Shown piece by piece: positions 11,183-21,384 of a stretch of DNA of 64,000 nucleotides; position 1 is the first letter of the stretch; every line of letters starts with the position of its first letter. The DNA comes from Cordylochernes scorpioides (taxonomy: Eukaryota; Arthropoda; Arachnida; Pseudoscorpiones; Chernetidae): contig CP092863.1 of NCBI GenBank assembly GCA_030710605.1, positions 114,952,680 through 115,016,679 on the forward strand, read 5' to 3'. Under the pieces are notes generated by a model, which worked only from the letters and a program-made list of their open reading frames with translations, was not told the DNA's origin and ran no database searches. The position numbers were made by a program, and so were the translations under genes.

Positions 11183-12361
11183 CTAGTTTTCCTGACGGGA
11201 ACGGCGAGGCGACTGGCTGGCTCTTCTATCAGGAGACGAATATTGTCCTTTTCGGCCAGTGTGAGGAGAGGGGCTTCGGTAGCGGCGTCTATTTTCTCTT
11301 GGCAGGTCGTCGTTGGGCTCTTGGCTGCTCCGAGAATTATAGAATGTTCTAGGCTCTAGCCTATCTCTCTGTTTGTAATTCCAAGTTTGTTCTCCTTCAT
11401 ATTCTCTCCTCCTGTCACGGCAGTAGCGCACGACGTGGCCAGGGCGTCCGCAGTGGAAACAGATTGGCTTACCTTCCGTGGTTCGCCATTCGTTGGTATC
11501 GCGTCTTCCGTTTAATTGTTTTGGCTGCTGCGGTCTAGGTTGGAAATTTCTGGGTTGGAACTCGTACCTAGGGCTTGGTAATGGCCTTGGCGCTCTATTT
11601 TGAGGGACACTTCTAGAAATTGGCGCAATTGTTTTTTCAATTTCTTGCTGCACCATATGTTCAATTGCAGAAATTTCTGGTTCTTCTCTAGGAGAGGCTA
11701 ATGCTCGCTGTACCTCCTCGCGAACTATTTGCCTAATCATAGATGACAGATCTGCCCTGTCATCATGATCACTGAGAGACGCCACATTTGGTAGTCGCTC
11801 GTACCTGGTTGGGGTCACTCGCTTACAATGTAGCGCTTCAATGCGGCGACACTCGGTGACGAATTGTTGAGTGGTATGTGCATCTCTTGGGAGAAGTGCC
11901 TGGTAGAGCTCCTCTGCTATCCCTTTCATCAAATGGGATATTTTATCTTGCTCATTCATATGAGGGTCTACCTCTTTGCAGAGGCGCAGGACGTCTTGAA
12001 TATAAAATTCGGTGCTTTCACCTTTTAATTGTGCGCGAGTTTTTAAGGTTTTCTCTGCTCGTAACCTCAAGTTTTCGTTTTTTCCGAAAACTGATTTTAA
12101 CTGGGACATGAACTCCGTCCATGTCAGGATGCTCTCCTCATTGTTCTCAAACCATTTGAGAGCAGTGCCGGTCAAATAAAAGTAAACGTTGGCGAGACAA
12201 AGTGTTTCATCCCATTGGTTATGCTTCGCCACACGTTCATACTTTTTCAACCAGTTATGGGGATCTTCAGAACCCTCACCAGAGAACATTGAGGGGTTTC
12301 TAGGTAGATGTTGTATAAAAAATGAACCTACCTGATTTGTTGCTTCTTTCTTGATGGTCAT
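11183..12361 (-). CDS. Gypsy A Gag (capsid-nucleocapsid)
   Basis: Gag packs the genomic RNA into cytoplasmic particles. I chose the ATG at 12361 (MTIKKEATNQVG), the first after the LTR and putative primer site; the frame is open further, to an ATG at 12454 that lies inside the LTR. That gives 392 residues. The capsid part shows WLKKYERVAKHNQWDE and an ALKWFENN-type retrotransposon-gag core. The nucleocapsid part has a classic zinc knuckle CFHCGRPGHVVRYC, followed by an Arg/Ser-rich tail. Pol begins in the -1 frame over its end; GGAAAAC at the overlap is a possible slip site. Confidence 0.9.
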   Translation of the reverse strand: MTIKKEATNQVGSFFIQHLPRNPSMFSGEGSEDPHNWLKKYERVAKHNQWDETLCLANVYFYLTGTALKWFENNEESILTWTEFMSQLKSVFGKNENLRLRAEKTLKTRAQLKGESTEFYIQDVLRLCKEVDPHMNEQDKISHLMKGIAEELYQALLPRDAHTTQQFVTECRRIEALHCKRVTPTRYERLPNVASLSDHDDRADLSSMIRQIVREEVQRALASPREEPEISAIEHMVQQEIEKTIAPISRSVPQNRAPRPLPSPRYEFQPRNFQPRPQQPKQLNGRRDTNEWRTTEGKPICFHCGRPGHVVRYCRDRRREYEGEQTWNYKQRDRLEPRTFYNSRSSQEPNDDLPRENRRRYRSPSPHTGRKGQYSSPDRRASQSPRRSRQEN

Positions 12362-12437
12362 GGTTGTTTCTTCTTGCTCAACCGAATCAATTTTACGTTT
12401 TTTTCTGAATGGGTATCGATCCAGCTTCTTCACCAGT

Positions 12438-12679
12438 TGTAGCGTAGAAATCAAGCCTTGAAATATCCTAAGATGTAAAAGTATTTATTGATGACGTCAC
12501 GGCGACAAGTCGGCAATTATTAACAAGTCAGCAAAAACTATTTACAGCTAGAGAATCTTGAGCAAGCAAGCAAAGAGATATTTTGATAATTATTTTACAT
12601 AAAAGATTAATATATATTTATATAATCTGTTGAATAGTTTCATTGAATAATTTAATTAATAAATTATTTCTTCGTCACA
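12438..12679 (-). repeat. Gypsy A 5' LTR
   Basis: 242 bp, apparently identical to 7669-7910. It carries the promoter for the element by family rule; I did not identify a specific TATA box. Confidence 0.95.
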
Positions 12680-13029
12680 ATATCTATATATATAAAATTG
12701 AATGTCTGTCTGTTTGTCTGTCTGTTTGTTTGTACTCTATAGATTCAAAAACCATACATCCAATCGCCGTGAAATTTTGGGATATTATTAGGTATATCAC
12801 CGAGAAGGTTTTAGAAAAATAATTTCATGAATATCTTGAATATCCTTAGAGTTATTTGCAGATTTGTAGATTTAACTCGCAAGCAGCGCCCCCATTGTGA
12901 CGATGTTAACAAGTTTTCTTATCACTAAGTTTGTTATCTTAAATATTATTTATCAAAAGTAAGATTATCTCAGGATGACACGGCAATGTGACACGGGAAA
13001 AAATGTTCACTAGATAAAACTATGATTCT

Positions 13030-13766
13030 CTATATGATATAAAAAGCCAACAATGAAGAGTGAATGTAATATAAAAAGCCAACAATGAAGAATGAATGTA
13101 AGATAAAAAGCCAACAATGAAGAGTGAATGTAATATAAAAAGCCAACAATGAAGAATGAATGTAAGATAAAAAGCCAACAATGAAGAGTGAATGTAAGAT
13201 AAAAAGCCAACAATGAATAGTATATGTAATATAAAAAGCCAACAATGAAGAATGAATGTAAGATAAAAAGCCAACAATGAAGAGTAAATATAATATAAAA
13301 AGCCAACAATGAAGAATGAATGTAAGATAAAAAGCCAACAATGAAGAGTGAATATAATATAAAAAGCCAACAATGAAGAGTGAATGTAAGATAAAAAGCC
13401 AACAATGAAGAGTGAATGTAATATAAAAAGTCAACAATGAAGAATGAATGTAAGATAAAAAGCCAACAATGAAGAGTGAATGTAATATAAAAAGCCAACA
13501 ATGAAGAATGAATGTAAGATAAAAAGCCAACAATGAAGAGTGAATGTAATATAAAAAGCCAACAATGAAGAATGAATGTAAGATAAAAAGCCAACAATGA
13601 AGAGTGAATGTAATATAAAAAGCCAACAATGAAGAATGAATGTAAGATAAAAAGCCAACAATGAAGAGTGAATGTAAGATAAAAAGCAAACAATGAAGAG
13701 TAAATGTAATATAAAAAGTCAACAATGAAGAATGAATGTAAGATAAAAAGCCAACAATGAAGAGTA
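13030..13766. repeat. 32-bp minisatellite, about 23 copies
   Basis: The unit runs ATAAAAAGCC, AACAATGAAG, AGTGAATGTA, AT. Copies differ at a few bases (GAGAGT/GAATGA, AATAT/AGAT). On the minus strand all three frames stay open for hundreds of bases, because 32 is not a multiple of 3 and the unit has no minus-strand stop. The implied peptides, a 32-residue repeat with HCWLFILHS, are an artefact. It lies inside the Helitron. Confidence 0.95.
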
Positions 13767-14009
13767 GATCTCTATATATATATATATATAAGTCAATTTC
13801 TGTCTGTCTGTCTGTTTCGCGATAAACTCAAAAACTACTGAACCAATTGGTACCATATTTTGCATGTCGCTTTTTATAAACCTGAGGAAAATTTTCGGCT
13901 GCATTTTGATTAGTTTTTTGGCTATTTCTTTTTTTTTTCATTTGAAGAACTTTTTTTACGCGGACTAATCCGGAATGGAATGAATACCTAAATATGGCCA
14001 TTTTTTTAA

Positions 14010-14080
14010 GCATCGATGGTTCAGTGATAGAATGCTCGCCTGCCACGCGGGCGGCCCGGGTTCGATTCCCGGCCGATGCA
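14010..14080 (+). tRNA. tRNA-Gly (anticodon GCC)
   Basis: 71 nt beginning GCATCGATGG and ending CCGGCCGATGCA. The D arm, the anticodon arm (CTCGC, loop CTGCCAC, GCGGG) and the T arm (GGTTCGATTCC) are all present. The acceptor stem pairs except for the seventh position, where A replaces the usual G. A run of more than ten T follows at once, a strong Pol III terminator. It lies inside the Helitron, so it is either a captured functional gene or a recent pseudogene. Confidence 0.88.
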
Positions 14081-14879
14081 TTTTTTTTTTTTTACAATTT
14101 TTAAAACTCTTTTATATTATCTTAAATATATATAATTGAATGTTTGTCTGTACTCTATAGATTCAAAAACCATACATCCAATCGCCGTGAAATTTTGGGA
14201 TATTATTAGGTATATCACCGGGAAGGTTTTTGAAAAATAATTTCATGAATATCTTGAATATCCTTAGAGTTATTTGCAGATTTGTAGATTTAACTCGCAA
14301 GCAGCGCCCCCATTGTGACGATGATAACAAGTTTTCTTATCACTAAGTTTGTTATCTTAAATATTATTTATCAAAAGTAAGATTATCTCAGGATGACACG
14401 GCAATTTATTTGCGACAAGAATAATGATACAATTCCAAGGCGAAGATATTATTCCTTTAACTTCCAATTACCGAGGGAACCAATTAATATTGATTTTATT
14501 CAACTTATCGAGTATTTCTCAAGGGACCGGGAAAAAATGTTCACTAGATAAAACTATGATTTTCTAATGTAGAAAATTAGGAAAGACAAAATTCAGGATG
14601 ACAAGGCACACAGGGACCGGGAAAAAATGTTCACTTTATCGAGAGATTCAAATTTACGAGTTTCAAATTATCAAAATATATCTTTTTTATTTTTTAATAA
14701 GTTTTTAGAGAATTGTTTTAACAAATGTTCGCTAGACAAACCTTTACTCGGGTAAAACCCCGGGCGAAGCCAAGTACGTTTTATAAGTTTAAAGAGAATT
14801 GTTTTAACAAATGTTCGTTAGACAAACATTCACTCGGGTAAAACCCGGGCGAAGCCGGGCGGGTCCGCTAGTATATATA

Positions 14880-16558
14880 TATATATATATAATTTGGATG
14901 GTGAAATATAAAGGACCTCTTCATTATAATATTGTAATTTATTTACATGTACAGTATCGCTATTATTACCTGTAATCCTATTGGGTCTATTTATACGTAC
15001 GACATTATCAGAAATTATTTCAGTAATTTTATATGGACCTGTAAAGTAGAGTACTAACTTACCGCTATTTGGATGATGATACGCCTTTACTAATACTAAA
15101 TCTCCTGTATCAAAGTGTGGATTTTTATGTTTGTTATCATATTTAAGTTTCTCTTTGTCGTGTCTGTCATTTGTACGTTGTATTGCTAGTTTTCTACGTT
15201 CTATTATATTGGGATAGGGGTTTAGGTGGTTATTTAAGTCTGAGGGTATTATATTATACATTAAAAATACGGGGGGAAATCCAGTTATCGTATGGGGGGT
15301 ATCGTTATATTTATTAGTTACTATCTTAATTAACTTAGTCCAGGAGGTCCCAGGATTCTCTAAGTTCAGTAACCTCAGTTTCCCGGTGAGTGTCGCGTTA
15401 AGACGCTCGCATAAACCGTTAGCTTGAGGGTTATTTGCAGTGGTTAGTAGAGGTTGTATCCCGTTCTTTATTAAGAATCTCCTGAACTTTGGGGAAGTAA
15501 AAGCAGGTGCCCGGTCCGAAAGAAGGCGTTTTGGGCGGCCACACTGCAATACCTTTTTGAGACACTGAATGTATGTGATTATATTAGTTGACTTACTGGG
15601 GAAGGTCCATGTATACCGACCTAGGTGATCTACAATTACGTGTAAGTATGACTTAGAATTACCGTATTTAGAAAAACCTGAAATAGTGTCTATAGATAAC
15701 ATATCGAAGGGTTGTAAAGCTATAGGGGGGCGTTCTAATCTACCATATAACGGACCTTTCGGTTTCTTTATAAGTTGGCATATGGGACAGGACCTATTAT
15801 ACTTAACTATAGATTTGGTCATTCCACACCAAGTATACTGTGTGGAGATGAGCCTAATCATTTGGGATACACCAGGATGGTTATATTCTAAATGTACTTT
15901 ATTAATTAGCGTATGTTGTAAGGAAGGGGGAACTATAATCTTGACAATACCTTTAGGTTTGATTGTATGGAGGCCATCTATATTCGTTTTGATAAGTGTA
16001 GATGGAGGTAATTGGGGTTGCTTTTCTATTATTTGGGTGGTCGTGAGAAAACCACATAAAGGATTGCGGGACAGTAGGTCTGCCTCGTACTGCGTTTTAC
16101 CTTTTATATATTTTATATCGTATTCGTATGCGGACATCTTTAAGCTCCACCTAAAAAGTCTACCCGTTGGGTTTTTTATGGTTTTTAACCATTGTAATGC
16201 ATGGTGGTCCGTAAAAATTGTGAACCTTACACCTGCGAGATAGATGCGGAATTTTTCCACACTATCTATCACAGCAAGGCATTTCAACTCTGTGATGGTA
16301 TAATTTTTCTCATGGGGTCGGAGTGCTCTGCTGTAATATTGCACGGGGTGTAGAGTGCCGTCTGGATGTTGTTGTTTTAGGATGCCAGCTCTTCCCTGAA
16401 GTGAGGCATCACAGAATAGCTGACAGGGTAATCCTTCTTTAAAGAGGTGTAGTACTGGTTTTGTGGTCAGACATTCCTTTAGAGTGTCAAATGAATGTTG
16501 GCATTTTGTATCCCAGTGCCATGGGGTATCTTTCTTAAGTAGGTTATTGAGGGGGGTT
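14880..16558 (-). pseudogene. Gypsy B pol: RNase H and integrase
   Basis: About 560 codons in one frame downstream of a frame break. RNase H starts near CQLFCDASLQG and continues with ITELKCLAVIDSVEKF and FTDHHALQWLK. Integrase shows the zinc domain (HLEYNHPG, CPICQ), first Asp in LSIDTISGF, second in LLSDRAPAF and Glu in NGLCERLNATL, then a C-terminal domain with DLVLVKAYHHP and VHVNKLQYY. The frame runs into Helitron DNA after about YISPS, so the last residues at 14830-14880 are not native; the true end lies near 7521. Confidence 0.9.
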
Positions 16559-18190
16559 CCTAATGCGGGCGTGATCTTTTATAAATTTATTACATACATT
16601 GATGGAGCCTAAGAATGATTGGAGGGATTTAACGCTAGTGGGGACCTTAATGGCATTAATTACATCTAAATTTTTTACTAATGGAGTGTATGTGCCTGAT
16701 GATATGGTATAGCCTAAAAATTCTATTGTAGTTTTAAAGAAGTCACACTTATTATAATTTAATCTAAAATTTTCCCTATTACACATATCAAAAAATTGCT
16801 GTAAGTGATCTAAATGTTCTCCTATGGAATTTGAAAAGATAATGAAATCGTCGAAATAATGTGCTATAAAACCTAACCTATTTCTTTGCAATATCTGACT
16901 GACTGCTCGCTCATACACCTGGGGCCCTATTTTAATCCCGTATGGTAATCTTTTGAAATTATACTGACCCTCTAACGTGACAAAAGATAATAAATTTCTA
17001 TCAGGGGGACTTATTTCGATGGACCAGTATGCTGATGAAAAATCGGCGCGGGAGTAAATTTTGGCGTTGGCTAATTTATCTAAGATATTCTCTATGAGCG
17101 GAAGGGGGTGAACATCGGGGAAAATTATTTCATTCAGGCGGCAGTAGTCTACGCAAAATCGTTTTGTCTTATCCCTTTTAGTAACTAAAGTAACGGGGGA
17201 TGAATAGGGGGAGAAAGAAGGCTCTATAATATCGTATTCTAGCATTTTCCCTACTTGTTCTTGTATTTCACGTTGATCTGAAAGAGATGTACGATACGGT
17301 CTGAGTGCAATTATTTTGTCTGAATTTTTCCTAATATTGATAGGGGGAATTTTCAATTTTGGGATGTTATATTTGTTAGTAGAAAAAATATTTGAGTAAT
17401 TCTTAATAATATTCATAAAAGTTAAAGGGATATCAGTCCTAACACATAAATTACAATAATCATTAAAAATTTTACATGGATGTTCAGAGGGATATAGTGG
17501 GGGTAATAAATATAAATGGGGGAAATGAACTAAAGTTTGGCTGGGTGCATTTTTGTCACAATTGGTAGAGGTCTTGTTCAAGGTAATGGGACATGGTATA
17601 GGATGGATATTTTCCCCTTGCAATAATGGAGAATGTGAATTAGGCATGTTTTTAAAATGACCCATATTGGGCGGATTGTGGTTACTCTCTCCATTATTAC
17701 ATGGGGTTACATAGGTTATATGGTACCATTTCTTAGACAAAGGAGCATCACATTGATAAATAGAATGATTATATAAATTTAAGGTCAAACAAAATTGACT
17801 AATGGAATTTAATGACAGTATACCAAAAGGTAATAAATTATCTATTATATAAAATTTAATTGATTTTGTAATTTTTCCTATGGTAGTGGTCAAAAATGTA
17901 TATCCTATCGAATTTATTTGAGTAGATATGGAATTGATTAATATATGGCATGGATATAATTTTAAAGGATTAGATAAGTTTTTACTAAGATGGTTAAAAA
18001 TATTTAAATTAATTATGTTAATAGAGGCTCCTGTGTCTAAGAGGAATGGGCAATAAAAATTATTAAAAATTTTAGGTTTACATAGAATATTGGATAGTTT
18101 AGGGACGAAAACTGGAGTTTTCGTTGCCTTGTGGGGTGCGAGAAGACCTGGGGGCCGGCACGGGAAGGTTGTGGGCGCCATTTTGTTCAA
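16544..18190 (-). pseudogene. Gypsy B pol: protease and reverse transcriptase
   Basis: About 548 codons. Protease FLLDTGASINII is near residue 50. A long linker follows, then reverse transcriptase with KRFCVDYCRLNEI (Cys where Arg is usual), RLPYGIKIGPQVYERA and catalytic YFDD. The frame ends at a stop in a C-rich run near 16555, where the downstream RNase H frame takes over, so one frame break separates RT from RNase H. It overlaps gag by about 90 bases at its start. Sequence and order match Gypsy C pol closely. Confidence 0.92.
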
Positions 18191-19052
18191 GTGGGAAATA
18201 ATACGCTGTAGGTTGGCCGTGGTAGGCCTGCTGCCTGTAGGGTCGCCTGTTCATGGAACATTCATTGTTCCAGTGATCACCTTGGCAGTATTTGCATGGT
18301 GAGGGTGGTCTCCTGGCACCAGAAGGGTATCTTGGGTAATTATTTGGTGAAAAAGGATTGTAGTTCCTTCCCCTAGAAGGGGTTCCGGTATCACGATGAA
18401 AAGCACTGGTGTTGGAAATACCTTGAAATGGTTCGGATGGAGTAGGGAGTGAACTGGTCCCTTTTATTCTGGTCATGGTAGAGTACCATTCTGTCAGGGT
18501 TTTAGGGGCTATGGCCCTCATGAGGCGCTGATCACTGGCCTGGAGGCCTTCCGTTAATGCTTCTACTATGATGGGATTGGTTAGGCCCAGTTGTAATCCC
18601 ATTGTTATTTTTTGACGGTAATATTCTCCTAATTGGATCTGATTAGTTAATTTAAAAGTTAAAAATTTGGTGAAAGTGACCTCGGATTTTCCGGGGTAGA
18701 GATCTATGAGAGTTTGTTTTGCTTGACTGTATGGCAGAGAGGCCAGATTTAGTTCGTTGTAGAGGGAGAGGGGCTCACCTTTGAGCAGTGCGCGGAGCCG
18801 GGCTTGTAGCGTGGCGTCATCTTGCCGTCCCTCGCTTGTCCGCTCGAGCTGCTGGATGAAGTCGTTGGCTGCGTAGGATCCGTCGAAAGGGGAGATGAGG
18901 GCTTCCTCCACACGAGGCACGGCTATTCCCCGAATGGCGTCTGTTAGGCGGCTTACTAGTTCGTCGCAGTGGGGTTGCATGTTGGTGAGGGCATCCGCGA
19001 AGTACTCGTCTTCTGCCTCCGTCATCCTCCGCATGTTGCCGTCCTCAGTCAT
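18099..19052 (-). CDS. Gypsy B Gag
   Basis: 317 residues from the ATG at 19052, which overlaps the end of the leader motif GTCGACAGGATG; the open frame extends upstream into the LTR but that part is not expected to be translated. Capsid sequence includes YAANDFIQQLERTSEG, LKGEPLSLYNELN and YYRQKITMGLQLGL, aligning with Gypsy C Gag. The C-terminal knuckle is CKYCQGDHWNNEC, spacing CX2CX3HX4C, one residue shorter than the usual retroviral CX2CX4HX4C. The frame is intact. Pol starts in another frame across its last 90 bases. Confidence 0.88.
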   Translation of the reverse strand: MTEDGNMRRMTEAEDEYFADALTNMQPHCDELVSRLTDAIRGIAVPRVEEALISPFDGSYAANDFIQQLERTSEGRQDDATLQARLRALLKGEPLSLYNELNLASLPYSQAKQTLIDLYPGKSEVTFTKFLTFKLTNQIQLGEYYRQKITMGLQLGLTNPIIVEALTEGLQASDQRLMRAIAPKTLTEWYSTMTRIKGTSSLPTPSEPFQGISNTSAFHRDTGTPSRGRNYNPFSPNNYPRYPSGARRPPSPCKYCQGDHWNNECSMNRRPYRQQAYHGQPTAYYFPLEQNGAHNLPVPAPRSSRTPQGNENSSFRP

Positions 19053-19073
19053 CCTGTCGACTTTAACAGGTTC

Positions 19074-19522
19074 TGTAGTAAACCCGATGTGGAATGTGCT
19101 GGGCAGTCGTGGTAGTGGGTGCGTGATGGGATTCCCGCACTGGGACAGCAAGAGACAGAGGCAGGTCTAGATGGTAACTCCAAGAAGGTAGAGGTAGACC
19201 ACGGACGAAGACTGTCGCGGATGCCCTAGCCGACCGTCTAACGGCGTCGCTCTGAAAACAACTACTCAACTTCCTTTGTCTAATTTCTGGGCCTTTTATA
19301 TTGGACGCTCGCATAAGGTGGAGCGTCCTGATTGGTTCCTATAATCACGTCACTTTCTGGCGCCAGGTTGTTTTCGTCTGGCCTTTGTCGTCTGGTTTAC
19401 CTCCACCTTCTTTGTTTTATTGTCACTTCCATTGTTCGATACATATTTTAATATATAGATATGGGGTTATATAATAAATATCAGAAGAAGGTTGTGAACT
19501 ATCTAACTCAAAATATACTACA
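19074..19522 (-). repeat. Gypsy B 5' LTR
   Basis: 449 bp, paired with 4612-5062. The motif GTCGACAGGAT lies 13 nt inside it (19051-19061 on the minus strand). Confidence 0.92.
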
Positions 19523-19742
19523 TGTATATATATGTTTCTATGAAAATGTTAATCTGCTAGACGCAGGTTATCATCATCCCTTTTTGATTTGTTTTTGTCA
19601 TGTTTTGGCGGTTTGCAAATAAAGAACAAAAGATGTATCAGACATTATAAAGACAATAAAGATTTTCTGATAATAAGAAGGTACAAAGATATTGCATAGA
19701 GTAATTAAGTTTTTATATTTATTTATAAAAAATTAATATATA

Positions 19743-19963
19743 TGTCATGTTTTAAGACCATGGAATTGTTGTAAATAATCCAGATATCTTCTACCACATA
19801 TTTCACCACGTGACTGTATATAACTTGTTATTTACTTCAAATAGAAAGCATCAAATAACATCAATCTGTACCGCGTAAGACTCTAATAAAGTATAGCAAC
19901 TGTACAGATAGAAGGAATGGAGAATAACAGGAGAAAATTAAGGCTAAAACTAATCAGGCCTAA
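19743..19963 (+). repeat. Truncated LTR related to Gypsy C
   Basis: About 220 bp align with the first part of the Gypsy C LTR: AAGACCATGGAATTGTT, CATCAATCTGTACCGCGTAA, TAATAAAGTAT and ATAGAAGGAATGGAGA. It is clearly more diverged than the two LTRs of C are from each other. The remainder is lost before the mariner remnant. Confidence 0.8.
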
Positions 19964-20040
19964 GTGAGAATAAGAAAGTGTATGACAATCGAGCTAGTGG
20001 ATCCCGAAAAATGCCACAAAACAGAAAAAAGCAAGAATGT

Positions 20041-20580
20041 CTAAGTCAAAAACAAAGGTTCTCTTGGTGACTTTTTTCGATCACCAAGGCATTGTGCATT
20101 TTGGATTCCTCCCACAAGGGCAAACAATTAATCAACACGTGATCTAGCGATTTTACGCCGTTTACGGGAATCAATACGGAAGAAACGACCGGGAAAGTGG
20201 ATCTCGGGCGAATGGATGCTTCATCACGATAACGCCCCAGCACACAGAACTCTTTCCGTGGGTGTTTTTTTGACTAAAATAGCATGTTGACAATGCTTCA
20301 TCCCCCGTACTCGCCTGATTTAGCACCAAATGACTTCTTTCTCTTTCCTAGAATGAAGTCAGTTCTAAAAAGACATAGATTTGATACCGTTAATGCCATA
20401 AAGGAAAAATCGCTGAGCGTTTTGAGGGGCATTACTTCTGACGAATTTTCTGGGTGCTTCTGAAACTGGGAAAAAAGAATGAAACGCTGTATAGATTCCC
20501 TCGGGCAGTATTTTGAGGAATATTAACCAATTTTTGTATATATTCATCTAATAAATCTTTTATGACCCAATTCCCCGAAT
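20041..20580 (+). pseudogene. Mariner transposase remnant (C-terminal half)
   Basis: The translated pieces, in shifting frames, read FFDHQGIVHFGFLPQG, a degraded catalytic block around CATCACGATAACGCCCC, then HPPYSPDLAPNDFFLFPRMKS and RCIDSLGQYFEEY. These are the second and third catalytic regions of a DD34D mariner transposase. Several stops and frame changes are present and the N-terminal half and inverted repeats are not seen. It is an old copy, unlike the one at 41543-42865. Confidence 0.8.
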
Positions 20581-20634
20581 TTTATTATCATACCTTGTTT
20601 ATAGAGATTGATTTTCAAAATAAAAATATATATA

Positions 20635-21019
20635 TGTCATAATATATGCTCTTCCAGGAATAATAAAGTAAACCTACAGTCAGCGAGAGAGAGAACGCAG
20701 CTAAAGTACGGTCATTTGGGACACCAACGACCACATTCCAGAGGGCGACCGCAAGGCTTTTCTTGGAACCCTCAGGACCTATTTTTGGACACTCGGGGGG
20801 TGGTTTTGGACACAAACGGCCGGCCGCCTGGCGGTGCGGGTCGCGCTCCCCTCTCTCTCGCTGGTTGCCTGGGATTCCTTTTCCAAACTTGTTGTTTCCT
20901 TATTTCTCTCTCCCCACATTATCATCATATTGCCACACTGAAAGTCGACAGGATCATATTATCACAGAAGAGTCGACAGGATCATATTATCACAGAAGAG
21001 TCGACAGGATCATATCACA
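20635..21019 (+). repeat. Element D 5' LTR
   Basis: 385 bp. Its 3' part holds imperfect copies of a 28-bp unit (GTCGACAGGATCATATTATC plus ACAGAAGA) at about 20944-21019, one more than in the other LTR. An AATAATAAAG near 20660 is a possible poly(A) signal. Confidence 0.88.
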
Positions 21020-21210
21020 TAAAGAGTCGACAGGATAAGACCTGGCCGGGAAACAAATCCCTCATATACCAGAGTATGAAGAAACAAGAAGCCAAGCAAC
21101 GATGATCGGCCAAGCACAACTCAACTGTAACCACTCCTCTTCGAGCCCTCAACCCCTTCCTCGCCAACTTTTGAACCGTTACCCTGAAGAAGTGATCGCC
21201 TACGACGGAG

Positions 21211-21384
21211 ATGGAGCTGCCACGCACTTATTCCAGCACTAGATCTGCCCAAGAACAACCACCGTGCCAGGGCAGGACACCTTCCTCCATCATGGACAAG
21301 ACTCCGCCATATCCCTGCCGCTACTGTGATGTACAACACTGGTACGCACAGTGTCACAGACAGAACTCTCCCGAAGCTCAATGA
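21211..21384 (+). pseudogene. Element D gag remnant with zinc knuckle
   Basis: 57 codons from ATG 21211 to TGA 21382-21384. The C-terminal half contains PYPCRYCDVQHWYAQC, the same CX2CX3HX4C knuckle as Gypsy B (CKYCQGDHWNNEC) and C (CRYCGAMHWHAQC). The capsid part is missing. It could still be translated as a short RNA-binding peptide, but that is speculation. Confidence 0.65.

Larger units (their letters stand above)
7669..12679 (-). mobile_element. Ty3/Gypsy LTR retrotransposon A, complete
   Basis: Two 242-bp LTRs (7669-7910 and 12438-12679) appear identical by eye, with a 4-bp duplication ATAT at 7665-7668 and 12680-12683. Order on the minus strand: LTR, putative primer site starting TGGTGAAGAAGC two bases in, gag, pol in the -1 frame, polypurine tract AGGAGGAGGCTA, LTR. 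It landed in TA-repeat DNA at the exact 5' border of the Helitron inside Gypsy B and is the youngest layer of that nest. One frame break in the integrase core makes this copy defective. Confidence 0.95.
12683..14871 (+). mobile_element. Non-autonomous Helitron carrying a minisatellite and a tRNA-Gly
   Basis: The 5' end is TCTATATATATAAAATTG followed by GTCTGT repeats. The 3' end has a hairpin (CCCGGGCGAAGCCGGG) and then TCCGCTAG, ending in CTAG with T as the next base and A before the 5' TC, as expected for insertion into AT. No Rep or helicase is present. A second Helitron-like 5' end lies at about 13770 and a second copy of the 5' body at 14128-14400, so one Helitron probably inserted in another. 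The subterminal 3' block of about 80 bp is duplicated (about 14700-14860). It interrupts Gypsy B pol. TA repeats leave the 5' border uncertain by a few bases. Confidence 0.85.
4612..19522 (-). mobile_element. Ty3/Gypsy LTR retrotransposon B, complete, with nested insertions
   Basis: LTRs are at 4612-5062 and 19074-19522, with a 4-bp duplication TGTA at 4608-4611 and 19523-19526 proving that one insertion spans 14.9 kb. Order on the minus strand is LTR, gag, pol, long non-coding 3' region, polypurine tract, LTR. Pol is interrupted near its C-terminus by the Helitron 12683-14871 and by Gypsy A 7669-12679; it resumes at about 7650. The two LTRs differ, as read by eye, by one 2-base indel and one substitution, so insertion was recent. 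Pol also has one frame break near 16555. Removing the inserts leaves about 7.7 kb, close to the 8.0 kb of Gypsy C. Confidence 0.93.

Noticed and set aside
13010-13725. Long hydrophobic repeat protein on the minus strand
   Set aside because: All three frames are open because of the 32-bp repeat; base composition alone explains the hydrophobic residues.
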